A DNA stretch of 35,836 bases, taken from positions 1 to 35,836 of the forward strand of contig WGMF01000027.1 of NCBI GenBank assembly GCA_016125215.1. The letters run 5' to 3'. How positions within the stretch are numbered: the stretch's first letter is position 1; each line of letters starts with the position of its first letter. The notes below the pieces were generated by a model, which was not told where the DNA came from, made no database searches, and was given only the letters and a program-made list of their open reading frames with translations. This DNA comes from Phycisphaera sp. Its GTDB lineage: Bacteria > Planctomycetota > Phycisphaerae > Phycisphaerales > Phycisphaeraceae. Position numbers and translations under genes: made by a program. Positions 24,571 to 32,449 of this stretch are shown here, piece by piece.

Positions 24571-27075
24571 CTATAGATTAGTCTTGGTGTTGTCACTCTG
24601 GGTAAGCCGGATCAGTTTCGGCTGCTCGGTCGTGGCTTCGATGGCCTTGATGCCGTCGAGCACCGCCTGGGTTTTTTTGTCTTTGGCCCACTGCGGGAAG
24701 TTCTTTTCCTCACGGCATTCTTCGACGAGTTTGTGAAGCTCGGGCAACAGCGCCTTGGCGGCCGTGCCGTAGCTGGCGATCGCTTTCATGATCTTGACCA
24801 TGCGGTCCTGGCTGCCGTGTCCGCTCTGGGTCCGGGCATAAAGCAGCGCAACCTCCAGCCCCTCTTCAAAGTGATACTTGGTCAGCGCGTTGACCCCCGC
24901 TTCACGGATTGCATCACCGAACATCGTGTCCGCCGGGGCGATCTTGTGGATGGCCTTGAGGATGTCCGGTCCCAGTTCACGCACCTGGTCCTCGGTCAGC
25001 ATGTTCTGCATCACACCCGCCACCGAAGCCCGGCCCGCGCCGTCCGTGTTGCTCATCATCGCGCGGACGGCTTCGACCTGAACCTTCGGGTCCACGTCTG
25101 TGAACGATGAACGCAACATCCCGGTGAAGATCGACCGGGCGACCTGGGTCTGGGCAAACTGGATCGGGTCACGCCAGTCGATCACCTCACCCCGGTTGGC
25201 CATCTCGATGATCGCGTCGAGCATCTCATTCAACACCGGCTTGGCGTCTTTGCCCATCGCGCTAAGCGCCTCGGCGGCCTTGTACCGCAGCCAGTAGTCA
25301 TCGCTCTTGAGCAAGCCCGCGAGCACCGGCAGCGCACGGGGGTCCTTGATCGCGCCCAGCGCTTCGCACGCGGCAAGGCGCTCATTGACACCGTCACCCC
25401 GGGCCATCTCCATCAGGCGCGGGACGAGTGACTCGGCTTCGGGACGTGTGGCCAACTCCTCCGCCGCCCAGCCGCGCGTGATCGGCGACCAGTTGCCCAG
25501 CGCCGTGATGAGTTGTTCAACGGTGCATTGCTTGCGGTCAATATCAAAGTTCCCCGACGCGATGGCCTCGTCGGTTTCCTTCCGGTCAAGCCACAACTTC
25601 TCGTTGGCGTCTCGGCCGGTGATAAAGATTTTGCGAAGCGGGACCGAGTACGCCAGGACATACGTCGCGTTGGGGCTCAGGCCGTTGTATCCGCTTCGGC
25701 CGAAGTAGGTGTTGTCGTCGGTGCTGCCCGGTCCGTATTGCTCCGCCCCGTCGTAGGTGAACGAGCCGTCGGTTCTGCGGACCAGGTCGTAATGCCACGA
25801 CGCCTGCTTGAAATAAGCCGACAGCGCGATGGGGCCGGCGGTGTTGGCACCCAGCGTGGTCCAGAGATAACTCAGCCCCTGCCCGGTGTGGCCGTATTCC
25901 CGGTTCTTGAACGACGCGGCGCACATGCGGGCAAAGTAGTGCGCCTCGACCGGGCGGTTGCCCTGCAGCGTGAAGAACACCGCCGCCATCGCGTTCTTGC
26001 CGTTGTTGTCGCTGGTGGGGTAAGCCAGGTGCTCGCCGTAGGGGATCGCGCCTTTGTTGACGTATGTGCCGAAGAACCGCGATGCCCGGTCGATGGCGTC
26101 CCGCACCTCGACATTGTCCACGCCACACTTGGCACCGAGGACGATGGCGATGTTGACGACAAGGCCCGTCTCGTTGACCGGGCCGTACGCGGGGACTGAG
26201 CCGTAGAGCTCGCCGTTGGGTCCGGGGCTGAGCAGGCGGTGGCCGTAGGTCCCGAACATGCTCTGGCCGTGCACCATGGCCATGGTCAACTGTTCGATGG
26301 CGGGATAGACCGCTTGATCGTGCGTGAGCAGGTAATACTCGCAAAGAAACAGGCTGCGATAGCTCAGCTCCCACGTGCCCGTCTCGGGATCGCCTTTGGC
26401 TCTGTCCAGGGTTTCCTGGGCCTGTATGTGGGCGTACTCGCGCAAGGTGGGGAGAAACGATTCCTTGCCGCTGGCCAGCATCGCCAGCGCGCTGACGGGG
26501 CCGGCCCAGTTGTTGGAGAGGCCCTCTTTCTCAAGCGCGTTGCAGGCTTCGTCGAAAATCAGTTTCGCTTTCTGGCTTGTCAGAGGCTCATCGCCGTAGT
26601 CGCCGAGCACGCGCATCGGCAGGTGGATGTCCTGCGTTTTGTTGTCACGCCAGACGAGCGTGTCCAGGTCGCCCTTGCCCTCCGTGGACTCGGCCCGCTG
26701 GATGGCCGTGGCGAAGAGTTTGCGTGCGTCGTCGGCAAAGGGCTTGCCGTCCACGCCCACGATCACGTCGCCGATGCGCATCACGCCGTCCGCCGGGGTG
26801 CCTTGGCCGATGTGTGTCACCAGAATCTGCCGAGCGAGCACCGTGGTGCGACCCTGGTATGAATCCATGTGCGTCGGCGGCTTGGTGAAGATCCACCCCC
26901 GCATGCCGGTGGCGCCGAGGTTGTACGTCGCTTTCGTGTCGACCTCGGCCCCCTGCGTCAGGTCGGGCACTTCGATCGGCTTGGACTTGTCAGGCGCCGC
27001 GAACGTGGCGTTGGCAATAAGCAATCCACACAACACACCCCACATCCCAGCGATCAATCTGAATCCATGATTCAT
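24571..27075 (-). CDS. Secreted DUF6288-like protein with PDZ domain and HEAT repeats
   Basis: An 834-aa secreted protein. The signal peptide ends near residue 27 (NATFAAPDK). A PDZ-like domain follows at about 75-155, with GQGTPADGVMRIGDVIVGVD then GKPF. The middle (about 165-500) is an alpha-helical toroid-like region with blocks such as EYGHTGQGLSYLWTTLGANT, which recall the prenyltransferase/terpenoid-cyclase-like fold annotated as DUF6288. Residues about 535-740 hold HEAT-like repeats, for instance ERLAACEALGAIKDPRALPV and WLRYKAAEALSAMGKDAKPV. The domain name is recalled from planctomycete annotations and not checked. No catalytic residues are assigned. It lies 100 bp after GH5 and 73 bp before PhyH on the same strand. 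The toroid shape suggests a link with polysaccharide or peptide processing, but the function is not known. Confidence 0.75.
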   Translation of the reverse strand: MNHGFRLIAGMWGVLCGLLIANATFAAPDKSKPIEVPDLTQGAEVDTKATYNLGATGMRGWIFTKPPTHMDSYQGRTTVLARQILVTHIGQGTPADGVMRIGDVIVGVDGKPFADDARKLFATAIQRAESTEGKGDLDTLVWRDNKTQDIHLPMRVLGDYGDEPLTSQKAKLIFDEACNALEKEGLSNNWAGPVSALAMLASGKESFLPTLREYAHIQAQETLDRAKGDPETGTWELSYRSLFLCEYYLLTHDQAVYPAIEQLTMAMVHGQSMFGTYGHRLLSPGPNGELYGSVPAYGPVNETGLVVNIAIVLGAKCGVDNVEVRDAIDRASRFFGTYVNKGAIPYGEHLAYPTSDNNGKNAMAAVFFTLQGNRPVEAHYFARMCAASFKNREYGHTGQGLSYLWTTLGANTAGPIALSAYFKQASWHYDLVRRTDGSFTYDGAEQYGPGSTDDNTYFGRSGYNGLSPNATYVLAYSVPLRKIFITGRDANEKLWLDRKETDEAIASGNFDIDRKQCTVEQLITALGNWSPITRGWAAEELATRPEAESLVPRLMEMARGDGVNERLAACEALGAIKDPRALPVLAGLLKSDDYWLRYKAAEALSAMGKDAKPVLNEMLDAIIEMANRGEVIDWRDPIQFAQTQVARSIFTGMLRSSFTDVDPKVQVEAVRAMMSNTDGAGRASVAGVMQNMLTEDQVRELGPDILKAIHKIAPADTMFGDAIREAGVNALTKYHFEEGLEVALLYARTQSGHGSQDRMVKIMKAIASYGTAAKALLPELHKLVEECREEKNFPQWAKDKKTQAVLDGIKAIEATTEQPKLIRLTQSDNTKTNL

Positions 27076-27175
27076 GAGCGGGCTCCTTGATCCGGTCGGC
27101 GTTGGATTGCTGACAAAGCATAGCTTGTGATACGCACGCGGCCTTCACGGCTGCTCAGTGGTGCATCCATCTTGT

Positions 27176-28171
27176 TCACGGCTTGAGCAGGGCGTCACGC
27201 AATTCATCGCGCCACCGGTCAGCCTTGGGGTCGTAAAGGCCAAAGCCGGAGCAGAACTCCCAGTAGGCCCAGCTCATGCCCAGCCGCCGGGCTTCGAGCG
27301 ACACGAAACGCATCCAGCGGACGCGCGAGTCCATGTCGGCCTTGGAGTATGCACCAAACTCACCAAGAAACAGCGGGCGGTTGTGGTCTTTTGCCCACCT
27401 GGCGGCGGATTCGAGGCGGGCGGTGATGTCCTGCTTGTCCTTGTCGTGGCCCAGCCACGGGACGTACTGCCAGCGGTCCGCGCCCTTGACCCACGACGCG
27501 CCCTGGTGTGTGAACTTGAACGGTTCGTAGAAATGCACGGTGACGATGAGGTTTGCATCGTCTTGCGGGAGTTCGAGTGTGTCGAGTTTGTCGATGCTGT
27601 TCCACTGCACAGGCCCGACGATCACCGCACGCGTCGGGTTGGTCTTGCGCACCGCGGCCAGCAACGAGGGGATTGCGGCGTTCCACGTCGGGGCGTCGAG
27701 CTTGTCGTGCGGTTCGTTGAGCAACTCGAAATAGACACCCGAAGGTCGGTCCTTGTACCGCGCAGCGATCTGCGACCAGATTCCCCCCAGCCGCGGCAGG
27801 TGTTGCGCGGGGTCCGTGAAGACCTCTTCGTAGTGATGCACGTTGACGATGATGTTCAAGTTGTTCTCCAGCGCCTGATCGATTGCCCAGTCCACACGCT
27901 CGGCAAAGGTCTCGTCAAGCGCGAAAGGCGGCTGCTCACCCGCGTGCGCACTCCAACGCACCGGCAGACGCACCGTGTCGAACCCCGCCTCTTTGATGAG
28001 CTTGAAATACGCCGCGTCGAGCGTGACCCCCCACTTGCCCTCGACCGGCGCTTCGAGCGCGTTGCCGAGATTCACCCCGCGACCTAACCGGGTGTTAGCC
28101 TCGGTGATGTCCAGCGCGGCGACGTAAGGGGTTATCGATAACAACACCAGTGCGATGAGGATCAGACGCAT
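27176..28171 (-). CDS. Glycoside hydrolase family 5 (endo-beta-glycanase type)
   Basis: A secreted 331-aa enzyme. The signal peptide ends near VAALDI (residue 20). GH5 hallmarks are all present: GRGVNLGNALEAP at the first strand, DTVRLPVRW at 65-73, NVHHYEE at 110-116, FELLNEPHD with acid/base Glu153, a VHFYEPFKFTHQG block with conserved His and Tyr, and FLGEFGAYS with nucleophile Glu271. The C-terminal GMSWAYWEFCSGFGLYD carries the conserved Trp. Family members cut beta-1,4 or beta-1,3 linked glucans, mannans or xylans; the specificity here is open. It is the first gene of a likely run GH5, DUF6288-like, PhyH, sulfatase. Product sugars could feed the GH130 enzyme at 1512-2600 if the substrate is a mannan, which is only a possibility. 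Confidence 0.93.
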   Translation of the reverse strand: MRLILIALVLLSITPYVAALDITEANTRLGRGVNLGNALEAPVEGKWGVTLDAAYFKLIKEAGFDTVRLPVRWSAHAGEQPPFALDETFAERVDWAIDQALENNLNIIVNVHHYEEVFTDPAQHLPRLGGIWSQIAARYKDRPSGVYFELLNEPHDKLDAPTWNAAIPSLLAAVRKTNPTRAVIVGPVQWNSIDKLDTLELPQDDANLIVTVHFYEPFKFTHQGASWVKGADRWQYVPWLGHDKDKQDITARLESAARWAKDHNRPLFLGEFGAYSKADMDSRVRWMRFVSLEARRLGMSWAYWEFCSGFGLYDPKADRWRDELRDALLKP

Positions 28172-28229
28172 GGGTCATTCTCCGAAGATCGTTGCCGAAG
28201 CGTTCACCCCTCACATGCCGGCCGGCCGT

Positions 28230-28790
28230 TCAACAAGCCATGATCTTATCTTTGATCGCTCGTCCGCACTCCGGGCAACGGTCGGATGATGCGCGAACAT
28301 CGTAGCCGCAACCCGGACAAAAGCCCGGCCGCATCCTCAGCCGAAGCTTCTTCACCCGCCGCCAGAAGAACGTCGCGCCCAGCATCAACACAAGCACGAC
28401 AAACCACGTCGGCACGATGAGCTTGAAATTGAAGTTCCCCGGCCAGAGGCTTCCGTAACTCGTGCCAAAACCCAGCCACGACGCGTCCGACCGACGGAAA
28501 GGAACGACAATGCCCAGCATCACCGGGTCGTGGAAATCGACCTGGTTGTGCCCGATGATCGTGTCGCGCGGGTCGCTCCAGTCCGCCTTGTTGCGGTAGA
28601 CGACCTGAACCCCTACCAGGCCGCGCATGCTGGCCAAGTTGACCCACGAACTGAGCATCGGCGCGTGCCGGCGCATGTAGCCCAATGACTCGGCCACGAA
28701 ATAACTGCGCACCCAAAGTATCCCCGCGGCGACGCCCAACGCCAGTGATAGCCCCATCGCAAAACGGTATAGGGTGTAGCGAACAGTCAA
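28230..28790 (-). CDS. Membrane protein with C-terminal zinc ribbon
   Basis: A small membrane protein of about 186 aa. One helix lies near the N-terminus (about 12-29, ending WVRSYFV) and another at about 126-142 (TWFVVLVLMLGATFFW). The tail is a four-cysteine zinc ribbon: CPGCGYDVRASSDRCPECG (Cys158, 161, 172, 175). This two-helix plus zinc-ribbon design, with the sequence CGYDxRAS, is common in Phycisphaerae genomes and of unknown role. The start is a TTG at 28790 with GAGG upstream; an in-frame ATG 11 codons later (28757) would cut into the first helix. It stands between thiG and GH5 on the same strand and may be independent of both. Confidence 0.7.
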   Translation of the reverse strand: MTVRYTLYRFAMGLSLALGVAAGILWVRSYFVAESLGYMRRHAPMLSSWVNLASMRGLVGVQVVYRNKADWSDPRDTIIGHNQVDFHDPVMLGIVVPFRRSDASWLGFGTSYGSLWPGNFNFKLIVPTWFVVLVLMLGATFFWRRVKKLRLRMRPGFCPGCGYDVRASSDRCPECGRAIKDKIMAC

Positions 28791-28978
28791 GGGGATGCCT
28801 CACAGGCCGGCAAGCATTGAGAGAAGCGACGCAGGATAGGTCAAATCCCCGCAACACAAGGGCGATGTGTCTACAGACGCACGGGTCGTCCTCCGGGATC
28901 AATGCGTCACCGGTTATCCTCACATGGCGGCCTTCGTGGACACGCCACGCGGCAGCCGGTTGGCTGTGACTTCAGAGG

Positions 28979-29827
28979 TCACTCGCCGGGAATGTAGGAG
29001 ATCACCCCCGTCCACGGGCTGCTCGCGGTGGCGTAGAGCTTCTTCGGGATGCGGCCGGACTGGTAGGCGAGGCGACCCGCTTCGAGGGCGTGGCGCATCG
29101 CGTGGGCCATCTTGACCGGGTCCTTGGCGTGGGCGATGCCGGTGTTGAGCAGGACGCCGTCGGCTCCGAGTTCCATGGCGATGGTGACGTCACTGGCGGT
29201 GCCGACGCCGGCGTCGACGATGACGGGGTAGGACTCGTCGCCAGCCTTCAAGAGTTCGAGGATGATGCGGATGGCATTGGGGTTGAGCACGCCCTGTCCC
29301 GAGCCGATCGGGGAGCCGGCGGGCATCACGCTCGACGCGCCGGCTTCCTTGATCTTCACCGCCATCACGGGGTCGTCGCTGGTGTAGCACAGGACCTTGA
29401 AGCCGTCTTTAACAAGCTCTCGCGTAGCTTCGAGTGTGCCGACGGGGTCGGGGAGCAGTGTCTTCTTGTCAGCCAGCACTTCGAGTTTGACCCAGTCGGC
29501 CCCGGGGTTGTGGAGCTGTTCGAGGATGTCCCGCCCGAGACGCGCGACGCGCACCGCGTCTTCAGCGTTAAAACAACCGGCTGTGTTCGGCAGGACCGTG
29601 TAACGGTCGAGGTCGATAAAATCGAGCAGCGACTGGCCTTTGTCGTTGTAAAGACGCTCACGCCGAACGGCGACAGTGACGACCGACGCGCCGGATGCGT
29701 CGAGCGCAGCCTGCATCGTCGGGAAGTCGGCGTACTTGCCCGTGCCGACGATCAGGCGCGAGGCGAGCGTGCGGCCGGCGATGGTGAACGGTGCAACGAG
29801 CGTATCTTGGGTTGTCGAGGTTGTCAT
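28979..29827 (-). CDS. thiG: Thiazole synthase ThiG
   Basis: ThiG makes the thiazole phosphate ring of thiamine from 1-deoxy-D-xylulose 5-phosphate, dehydroglycine and the ThiS thiocarboxylate. The TIM-barrel protein is complete (282 aa). The Schiff-base lysine is Lys114 in [16 protein letters not shown]. Phosphate-binding loops are seen in [16 protein letters not shown] and in [14 protein letters not shown], and the C-terminus has [19 protein letters not shown]. The cytoplasmic enzyme forms a complex with ThiS, which is encoded upstream at 30430-30630. Normally thiS and thiG are adjacent; here two small genes (29840-30330) stand between them, the nearer ending 12 bp before the thiG start. 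No thiamine riboswitch is visible. Confidence 0.97.
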   Translation of the reverse strand: MTTSTTQDTLVAPFTIAGRTLASRLIVGTGKYADFPTMQAALDASGASVVTVAVRRERLYNDKGQSLLDFIDLDRYTVLPNTAGCFNAEDAVRVARLGRDILEQLHNPGADWVKLEVLADKKTLLPDPVGTLEATRELVKDGFKVLCYTSDDPVMAVKIKEAGASSVMPAGSPIGSGQGVLNPNAIRIILELLKAGDESYPVIVDAGVGTASDVTIAMELGADGVLLNTGIAHAKDPVKMAHAMRHALEAGRLAYQSGRIPKKLYATASSPWTGVISYIPGE

Positions 29828-29839
29828 CGTGTTCGTGTC

Positions 29840-30118
29840 TTAACGTGGAGTTCGATTCGTGGCATCGAGTTCCAACAGCGCGTGCTCCAACTCGGAGGAT
29901 GCGTCACGGGTCTTGCGCAGTTTGTTCTGGACCCGGCGCCATTGAGAAGAACTCGGACGCCGATCGAGAAGCAATTTCGTGAGGTAGCCGACGATGTAGC
30001 GGCGGTCGGTCTGTTCGGCGACGTCACCGTTGTTCACAAGATCGGCAATGCCCTTGTCCAGAGTTTTCCAGATGCCCGATTTCTCATACCGCTTGTATGG
30101 ATAGTCTTGATCGGTCAT
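29840..30118 (-). CDS. Small conserved-looking protein, putative immunity partner of the upstream toxin-like gene
   Basis: A 92-aa protein starting at the ATG at 30118, which overlaps the stop of the upstream gene as ATGA, so the two are translationally coupled. The sequence (YPYKRYEKSGIWKTLDKGIA, DLVNNGDVAEQT, RRYIVGYLTKLLLD) is mostly helical and cytoplasmic, with no signal peptide. It resembles small proteins often found after polymorphic-toxin C-terminal domains, as I recall them; no family name is claimed. The open frame extends upstream past 30118, but that part is only antisense of the toxin-like gene in another frame. Its position immediately behind a toxin-like module and inside the thi cluster is unusual. 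Function as an immunity protein is inference from order and size. Confidence 0.6.
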   Translation of the reverse strand: MTDQDYPYKRYEKSGIWKTLDKGIADLVNNGDVAEQTDRRYIVGYLTKLLLDRRPSSSQWRRVQNKLRKTRDASSELEHALLELDATNRTPR

Positions 30119-30330
30119 GGTGTGTTGCCTTTGTGCTTGGGTCCCATCGGCCAGATTTGCCTGCCCGCGAAGTCGACTTCCCTGATTTTTCGGCCCTTGC
30201 GATCCGTGATATCCCAGTGGTCCTTGTGGAGTTGATCCTTGCGCCAAATGTTGCCCGCTGCGTCGCGCCAGCCCTGATCGCCCCGGAGTTTGGTCCAACC
30301 TTCCCCTTGGCCCGGCAGTGGCTCGGTCAT
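30115..30330 (-). CDS. Free-standing polymorphic-toxin-like C-terminal domain (71 aa)
   Basis: A 71-aa protein with its own ATG (30330) and an AGGA ribosome site 7 nt before it. The sequence GWRDAAGNIWRKDQLHKDHW then DITDRKGRKIREVDFAGRQ and IWPMGPKHKG is strongly charged, rich in His, Asp, Lys and Arg. It resembles short domains found at the extreme C-terminus of long secreted toxins (Rhs and similar). Here it stands alone, with no delivery domain. It overlaps the next gene by four bases (ATGA), the usual toxin/immunity arrangement. The many His and Asp residues (KDxxHKDHWD) could form a nuclease-like metal site, but no catalytic assignment is made. It lies 99 bp after thiS. It may instead be a harmless small protein. 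Confidence 0.55.
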   Translation of the reverse strand: MTEPLPGQGEGWTKLRGDQGWRDAAGNIWRKDQLHKDHWDITDRKGRKIREVDFAGRQIWPMGPKHKGNTP

Positions 30331-30390
30331 TGGGGTTTCCTGTAGCGGGTCTCTGGGTGCATTCGTCTATTTTACTCCCTATCCCCTCCG

Positions 30391-30421
30391 ACATCATCCA
30401 TCATACATCATCCATCATCCA
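30391..30421. repeat. Short tandem repeat of CATCATC-type units
   Basis: A low-complexity run built of CATC/CATA units sits between thiS and the toxin-like gene. It is the kind of tract that slips in replication. It is not coding on either strand. Confidence 0.7.
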
Positions 30422-30429
30422 TTCCCCTC

Positions 30430-30630
30430 TCACCCCCCGCCCACGAGGGTCACGATCTCGACCACGTCGTTGTCATTCAAGATCGTGGTTTCGTGACGCT
30501 TCCGGGGGACGAGTTGTTTGTTGACTTCGACGGCGACGGCGGCTTTGGCCAGGCCCATCTCGATGACGAGGTCGCGCACGGTGTGCGATTTCTCGCTGCT
30601 GCGGGGTTGGCCGTTGACGGTGAGGTTCAT
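30430..30630 (-). CDS. thiS: Sulfur carrier protein ThiS
   Basis: A 66-aa ubiquitin-like sulfur carrier. It begins MNLTVNGQPRSS, has the central VAVEVNKQLVPR strand and the NDNDVVEIVTLVGGG end. The C-terminal Gly-Gly is the site that is adenylated and turned into a thiocarboxylate to give sulfur to ThiG; an extra Gly precedes the pair here, which is common. The start is the ATG at 30630; a much longer open frame runs upstream on the same strand but consists of antisense sequence of the next gene. It lies in the same orientation as thiG, separated from it by the toxin-like pair. The upstream region to 30783 is shared with the divergent thioredoxin-like gene. Confidence 0.93.
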   Translation of the reverse strand: MNLTVNGQPRSSEKSHTVRDLVIEMGLAKAAVAVEVNKQLVPRKRHETTILNDNDVVEIVTLVGGG

Positions 30631-30666
30631 AGGGGCATGATAGTGGCCGATTGTCGATCCATAAAG

Positions 30667-30685
30667 CCCGCGATGGCATCGCGGG
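30667..30685. repeat. Perfect hairpin between thiS and the thioredoxin-like gene
   Basis: CCCGCGAT and ATCGCGGG arms (8 bp) flank a GGC loop. No T-run follows on either strand. It lies in the divergent promoter region, so it may be an operator or a small repeat element rather than a terminator. Confidence 0.5.
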
Positions 30686-30706
30686 TCTTGAAAATACAAG
30701 TTGCCA

Positions 30707-30730
30707 AGTGGCCCAGTGGCCCAGTGGCCG
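30707..30730. repeat. Three tandem copies of AGTGGCCC
   Basis: Three 8-bp units, AGTGGCCC, AGTGGCCC and AGTGGCCG, stand head to tail in the region between thiS and the thioredoxin-like gene. Similar runs occur in planctomycete intergenic DNA as I recall. No role is known. Confidence 0.6.
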
Positions 30731-30789
30731 GGTGCGAGCGGGGCGGACACCGCATGAGACAGGCACGCATCGCAGGGATATGATTGAAC

Positions 30790-31413
30790 ATGATGCACCT
30801 GGAACGCGACTTGACCGTGAAGGCTGGGGCGTTGTGTATCGCTGTGCTGCTGGCGGGTTGTGGCGATCGGGCTGGCACCCCGCAGGCTCACACGGCCGGC
30901 GATGCGATACCCCAATCCGTGGACGCTGTGCCGACCACGCTGCCCGTAGTCCGTCTTGATGACTTGCGTAAGCTCATCGACGAGACCGCCGGGAAAGGCC
31001 GGGTCACCGTCATTGATTTCTGGGCGACGTGGTGCGTCCCGTGCAAGGCGATCTTCGGACCGCTTCACGAGGGGCTTGTCGAGATCGACAACACGGTCCG
31101 CCCCGTTACCGTCACGCTCGACGCGGAGGGCTACATCCCCAAGGCGATCAAGTACCTCAATGAACACGATGCGCTCAACGACGCCTATGCCCTCGACCCC
31201 GACGCGGATGAACAGATCAAAGTCGTGCAGGGCCTCGGCAAAGAGTGGTCCAACCTCGAAGTGCCTGCGATCCTGATCTTTGATACCCAGGGCAAGCTTG
31301 CGGGCGAGTTCCTCGAGCCCAGCCCGGATAAAATCCTGGCCCGTGTGCGTGAGGTCATCGCACGGAACGAACAAGAAAACGCGGGGGGCACCCACGGAGA
31401 ACCCCAGCCATGA
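30790..31413 (+). CDS. Thioredoxin-like lipoprotein (TlpA type)
   Basis: A 207-aa thiol-disulfide protein anchored outside the inner membrane. The lipobox LLAGC places the lipid-bearing Cys at residue 24. The redox motif is WATWCVPCK (Cys82 and Cys85). The fold continues with VTVTLDAEGYIPKAIKYLNE and the cis-Pro region LEVPAILIFDTQGK. Family members reduce or oxidise protein thiols, for instance in cytochrome maturation, or respond to redox stress. The client is unknown. The ATG at 30790 is taken as start; ATG 30793 is equally good and a TTG at 30784 is less likely. Its stop overlaps the start of the methyltransferase gene (ATGA), so the two are coupled. Confidence 0.9.
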   Translation: MMHLERDLTVKAGALCIAVLLAGCGDRAGTPQAHTAGDAIPQSVDAVPTTLPVVRLDDLRKLIDETAGKGRVTVIDFWATWCVPCKAIFGPLHEGLVEIDNTVRPVTVTLDAEGYIPKAIKYLNEHDALNDAYALDPDADEQIKVVQGLGKEWSNLEVPAILIFDTQGKLAGEFLEPSPDKILARVREVIARNEQENAGGTHGEPQP

Positions 31414-32114
31414 GCATGACCGAAGCGGTGACCAAGCCGATGTACGACATCTGGTCGCTGTTCTACGACTGGACCTTCGGTGCCTGCGTCACGAGGCGGC
31501 AGGCCCGGGCGATCGAGCAACTCAACATGCGCCTCAAGCCCGGCGACCGCGTGCTCGACATGGGCGTCGGCACCGGGTTGATGCTCAGGCTTTATCCCAA
31601 GGACATCACCCTCGTGGGCATGGACCTTTCGGAGGGGATGCTCAACAAGGCTGACACCCGCCGACGCGATGCGGGCTACACGCATGTCGAGCTCGTGCGC
31701 GGCGACGCGACCAAGCCACCCTTTGCCCCGCGCAGCTTCGACCACGTCGTGATGTGCCACACGATCTCCGTCGTGAGCGACCCCGTGCGTGTGCTGCGGT
31801 GGGCCGCGGAGCTGGTCAAGGACGACGGCTCGGTCATGCTGCTCAACCACTTCCGCTCGACCAACCCGGTGATGGGCTTTCTCGAGAGCGCCACCAACCC
31901 CTTTTTCTCCCGCGTCGGCTGGAAGAGCGACCTCGAACTCGAACCGCTCATCCGCCAGTCGCCGCTGCACGTCGAATACATCTTCAAGCTCAGCCCGCTG
32001 GACCTGTGGAAGGTCGTCACGCTCTCAAAGAACCCGGCGCGCAGACGGTCATCAACGGACGACTCATCGCCGAACCAGACGATGCCCCATCACGGCAAGG
32101 CCTCCCCGGCGTGA
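31410..32114 (+). CDS. Class I SAM-dependent methyltransferase (PmtA-like)
   Basis: A 234-aa methyltransferase. Motif I for the methyl donor is VLDMGVGTG at residues 48-56, followed by the acidic end of strand 2 in VGMDLSEGML. A later FDHVVMCHTISVVSDPVRVL and DDGSVMLLNHF complete the Rossmann-like core. The arrangement, including the opening MYDIWSLFYDWTFG, looks like bacterial phosphatidylethanolamine N-methyltransferases of the PmtA kind, which would make phosphatidylcholine or methylated lipids; ubiquinone-type methyltransferases are the alternative. The last 25 residues are Ser- and Pro-rich and probably unstructured. Translation is coupled to the thioredoxin-like lipoprotein by an ATGA overlap. 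Confidence 0.88.
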   Translation: MSMTEAVTKPMYDIWSLFYDWTFGACVTRRQARAIEQLNMRLKPGDRVLDMGVGTGLMLRLYPKDITLVGMDLSEGMLNKADTRRRDAGYTHVELVRGDATKPPFAPRSFDHVVMCHTISVVSDPVRVLRWAAELVKDDGSVMLLNHFRSTNPVMGFLESATNPFFSRVGWKSDLELEPLIRQSPLHVEYIFKLSPLDLWKVVTLSKNPARRRSSTDDSSPNQTMPHHGKASPA

Positions 32115-32201
32115 TCGGCTAACCCCGATGCGATCAAGAACCAGGCCTTGATGCGCAGAAGTTGCATCTTGCACGGATTCGATCCGAGAATTCCAAATCG
32201 G

Positions 32202-32284
32202 ATTGGCCACCGAGACGCCGAGCACACCGAGAAGAGGGATCCAAAATGGACTCTCTTGGTGCCCCCGGTGTCTCGGTGGTGAAT
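32202..32284. repeat. Palindromic intergenic repeat (83 bp)
   Basis: The arms 32202-32236 and 32250-32284 are about 80 percent complementary over 35 bases and are built on CCACCGAGAC / GTCTCGGTGG. The loop holds GGATCCAAAATGG. Such elements are frequent between planctomycete genes, from memory. The repeat is open in several frames, which makes false open frames on both strands, including a false N-terminal extension of lptD. Confidence 0.8.
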
Positions 32285-32304
32285 GACCTCCCCCCGGGGT
32301 TTGA

Positions 32305-32331
32305 AATCTGCGTAATCTGCGCAATCTGTGG
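32305..32331. repeat. Three tandem copies of a 9-bp unit AATCTGCGT
   Basis: Units AATCTGCGT, AATCTGCGC and AATCTGTGG follow one another. The same motif is widespread in intergenic DNA of several phyla as I recall. It lies 21 bp after the palindromic repeat and may belong with it. Confidence 0.65.
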
Positions 32332-32397
32332 ATCACTTTTTTTCACACAAACAGACCGGGGAATCGATCTTCATGAAAGGCCCCGTGAATCGGCGGA

Positions 32398-32425
32398 TTG
32401 CCAGCTACGCAAGGGTATCTATAAT
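32398..32425 (+). promoter_or_regulatory. Sigma-70-type promoter of lptD
   Basis: TTGCCA (32398-32403) and a perfect TATAAT (32420-32425) are 16 nt apart. Transcription should begin near 32432, about 18 nt before the ATG at 32450. This supports the start at 32450 and argues against the longer open frame that runs through the upstream repeats. Confidence 0.7.
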
Positions 32426-32449
32426 CGCTGCCTCGAAGACGCCGATTCG

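Noticed and set aside
30631-30783. Thiamine riboswitch before thiS
   Set aside because: I looked for the conserved CUGAGA and ACCUG elements in the right order on the minus strand and did not find them.
30430-31395. 321-codon minus-strand frame ending in the ThiS sequence
   Set aside because: Only the last 66 codons are ThiS; the rest is antisense to the thioredoxin-like gene and crosses intergenic repeats.
32162-32449. N-terminal extension of lptD by 96 codons
   Set aside because: It runs through the palindromic and 9-bp repeats and over a good -35/-10 promoter, so it is not translated as part of lptD.
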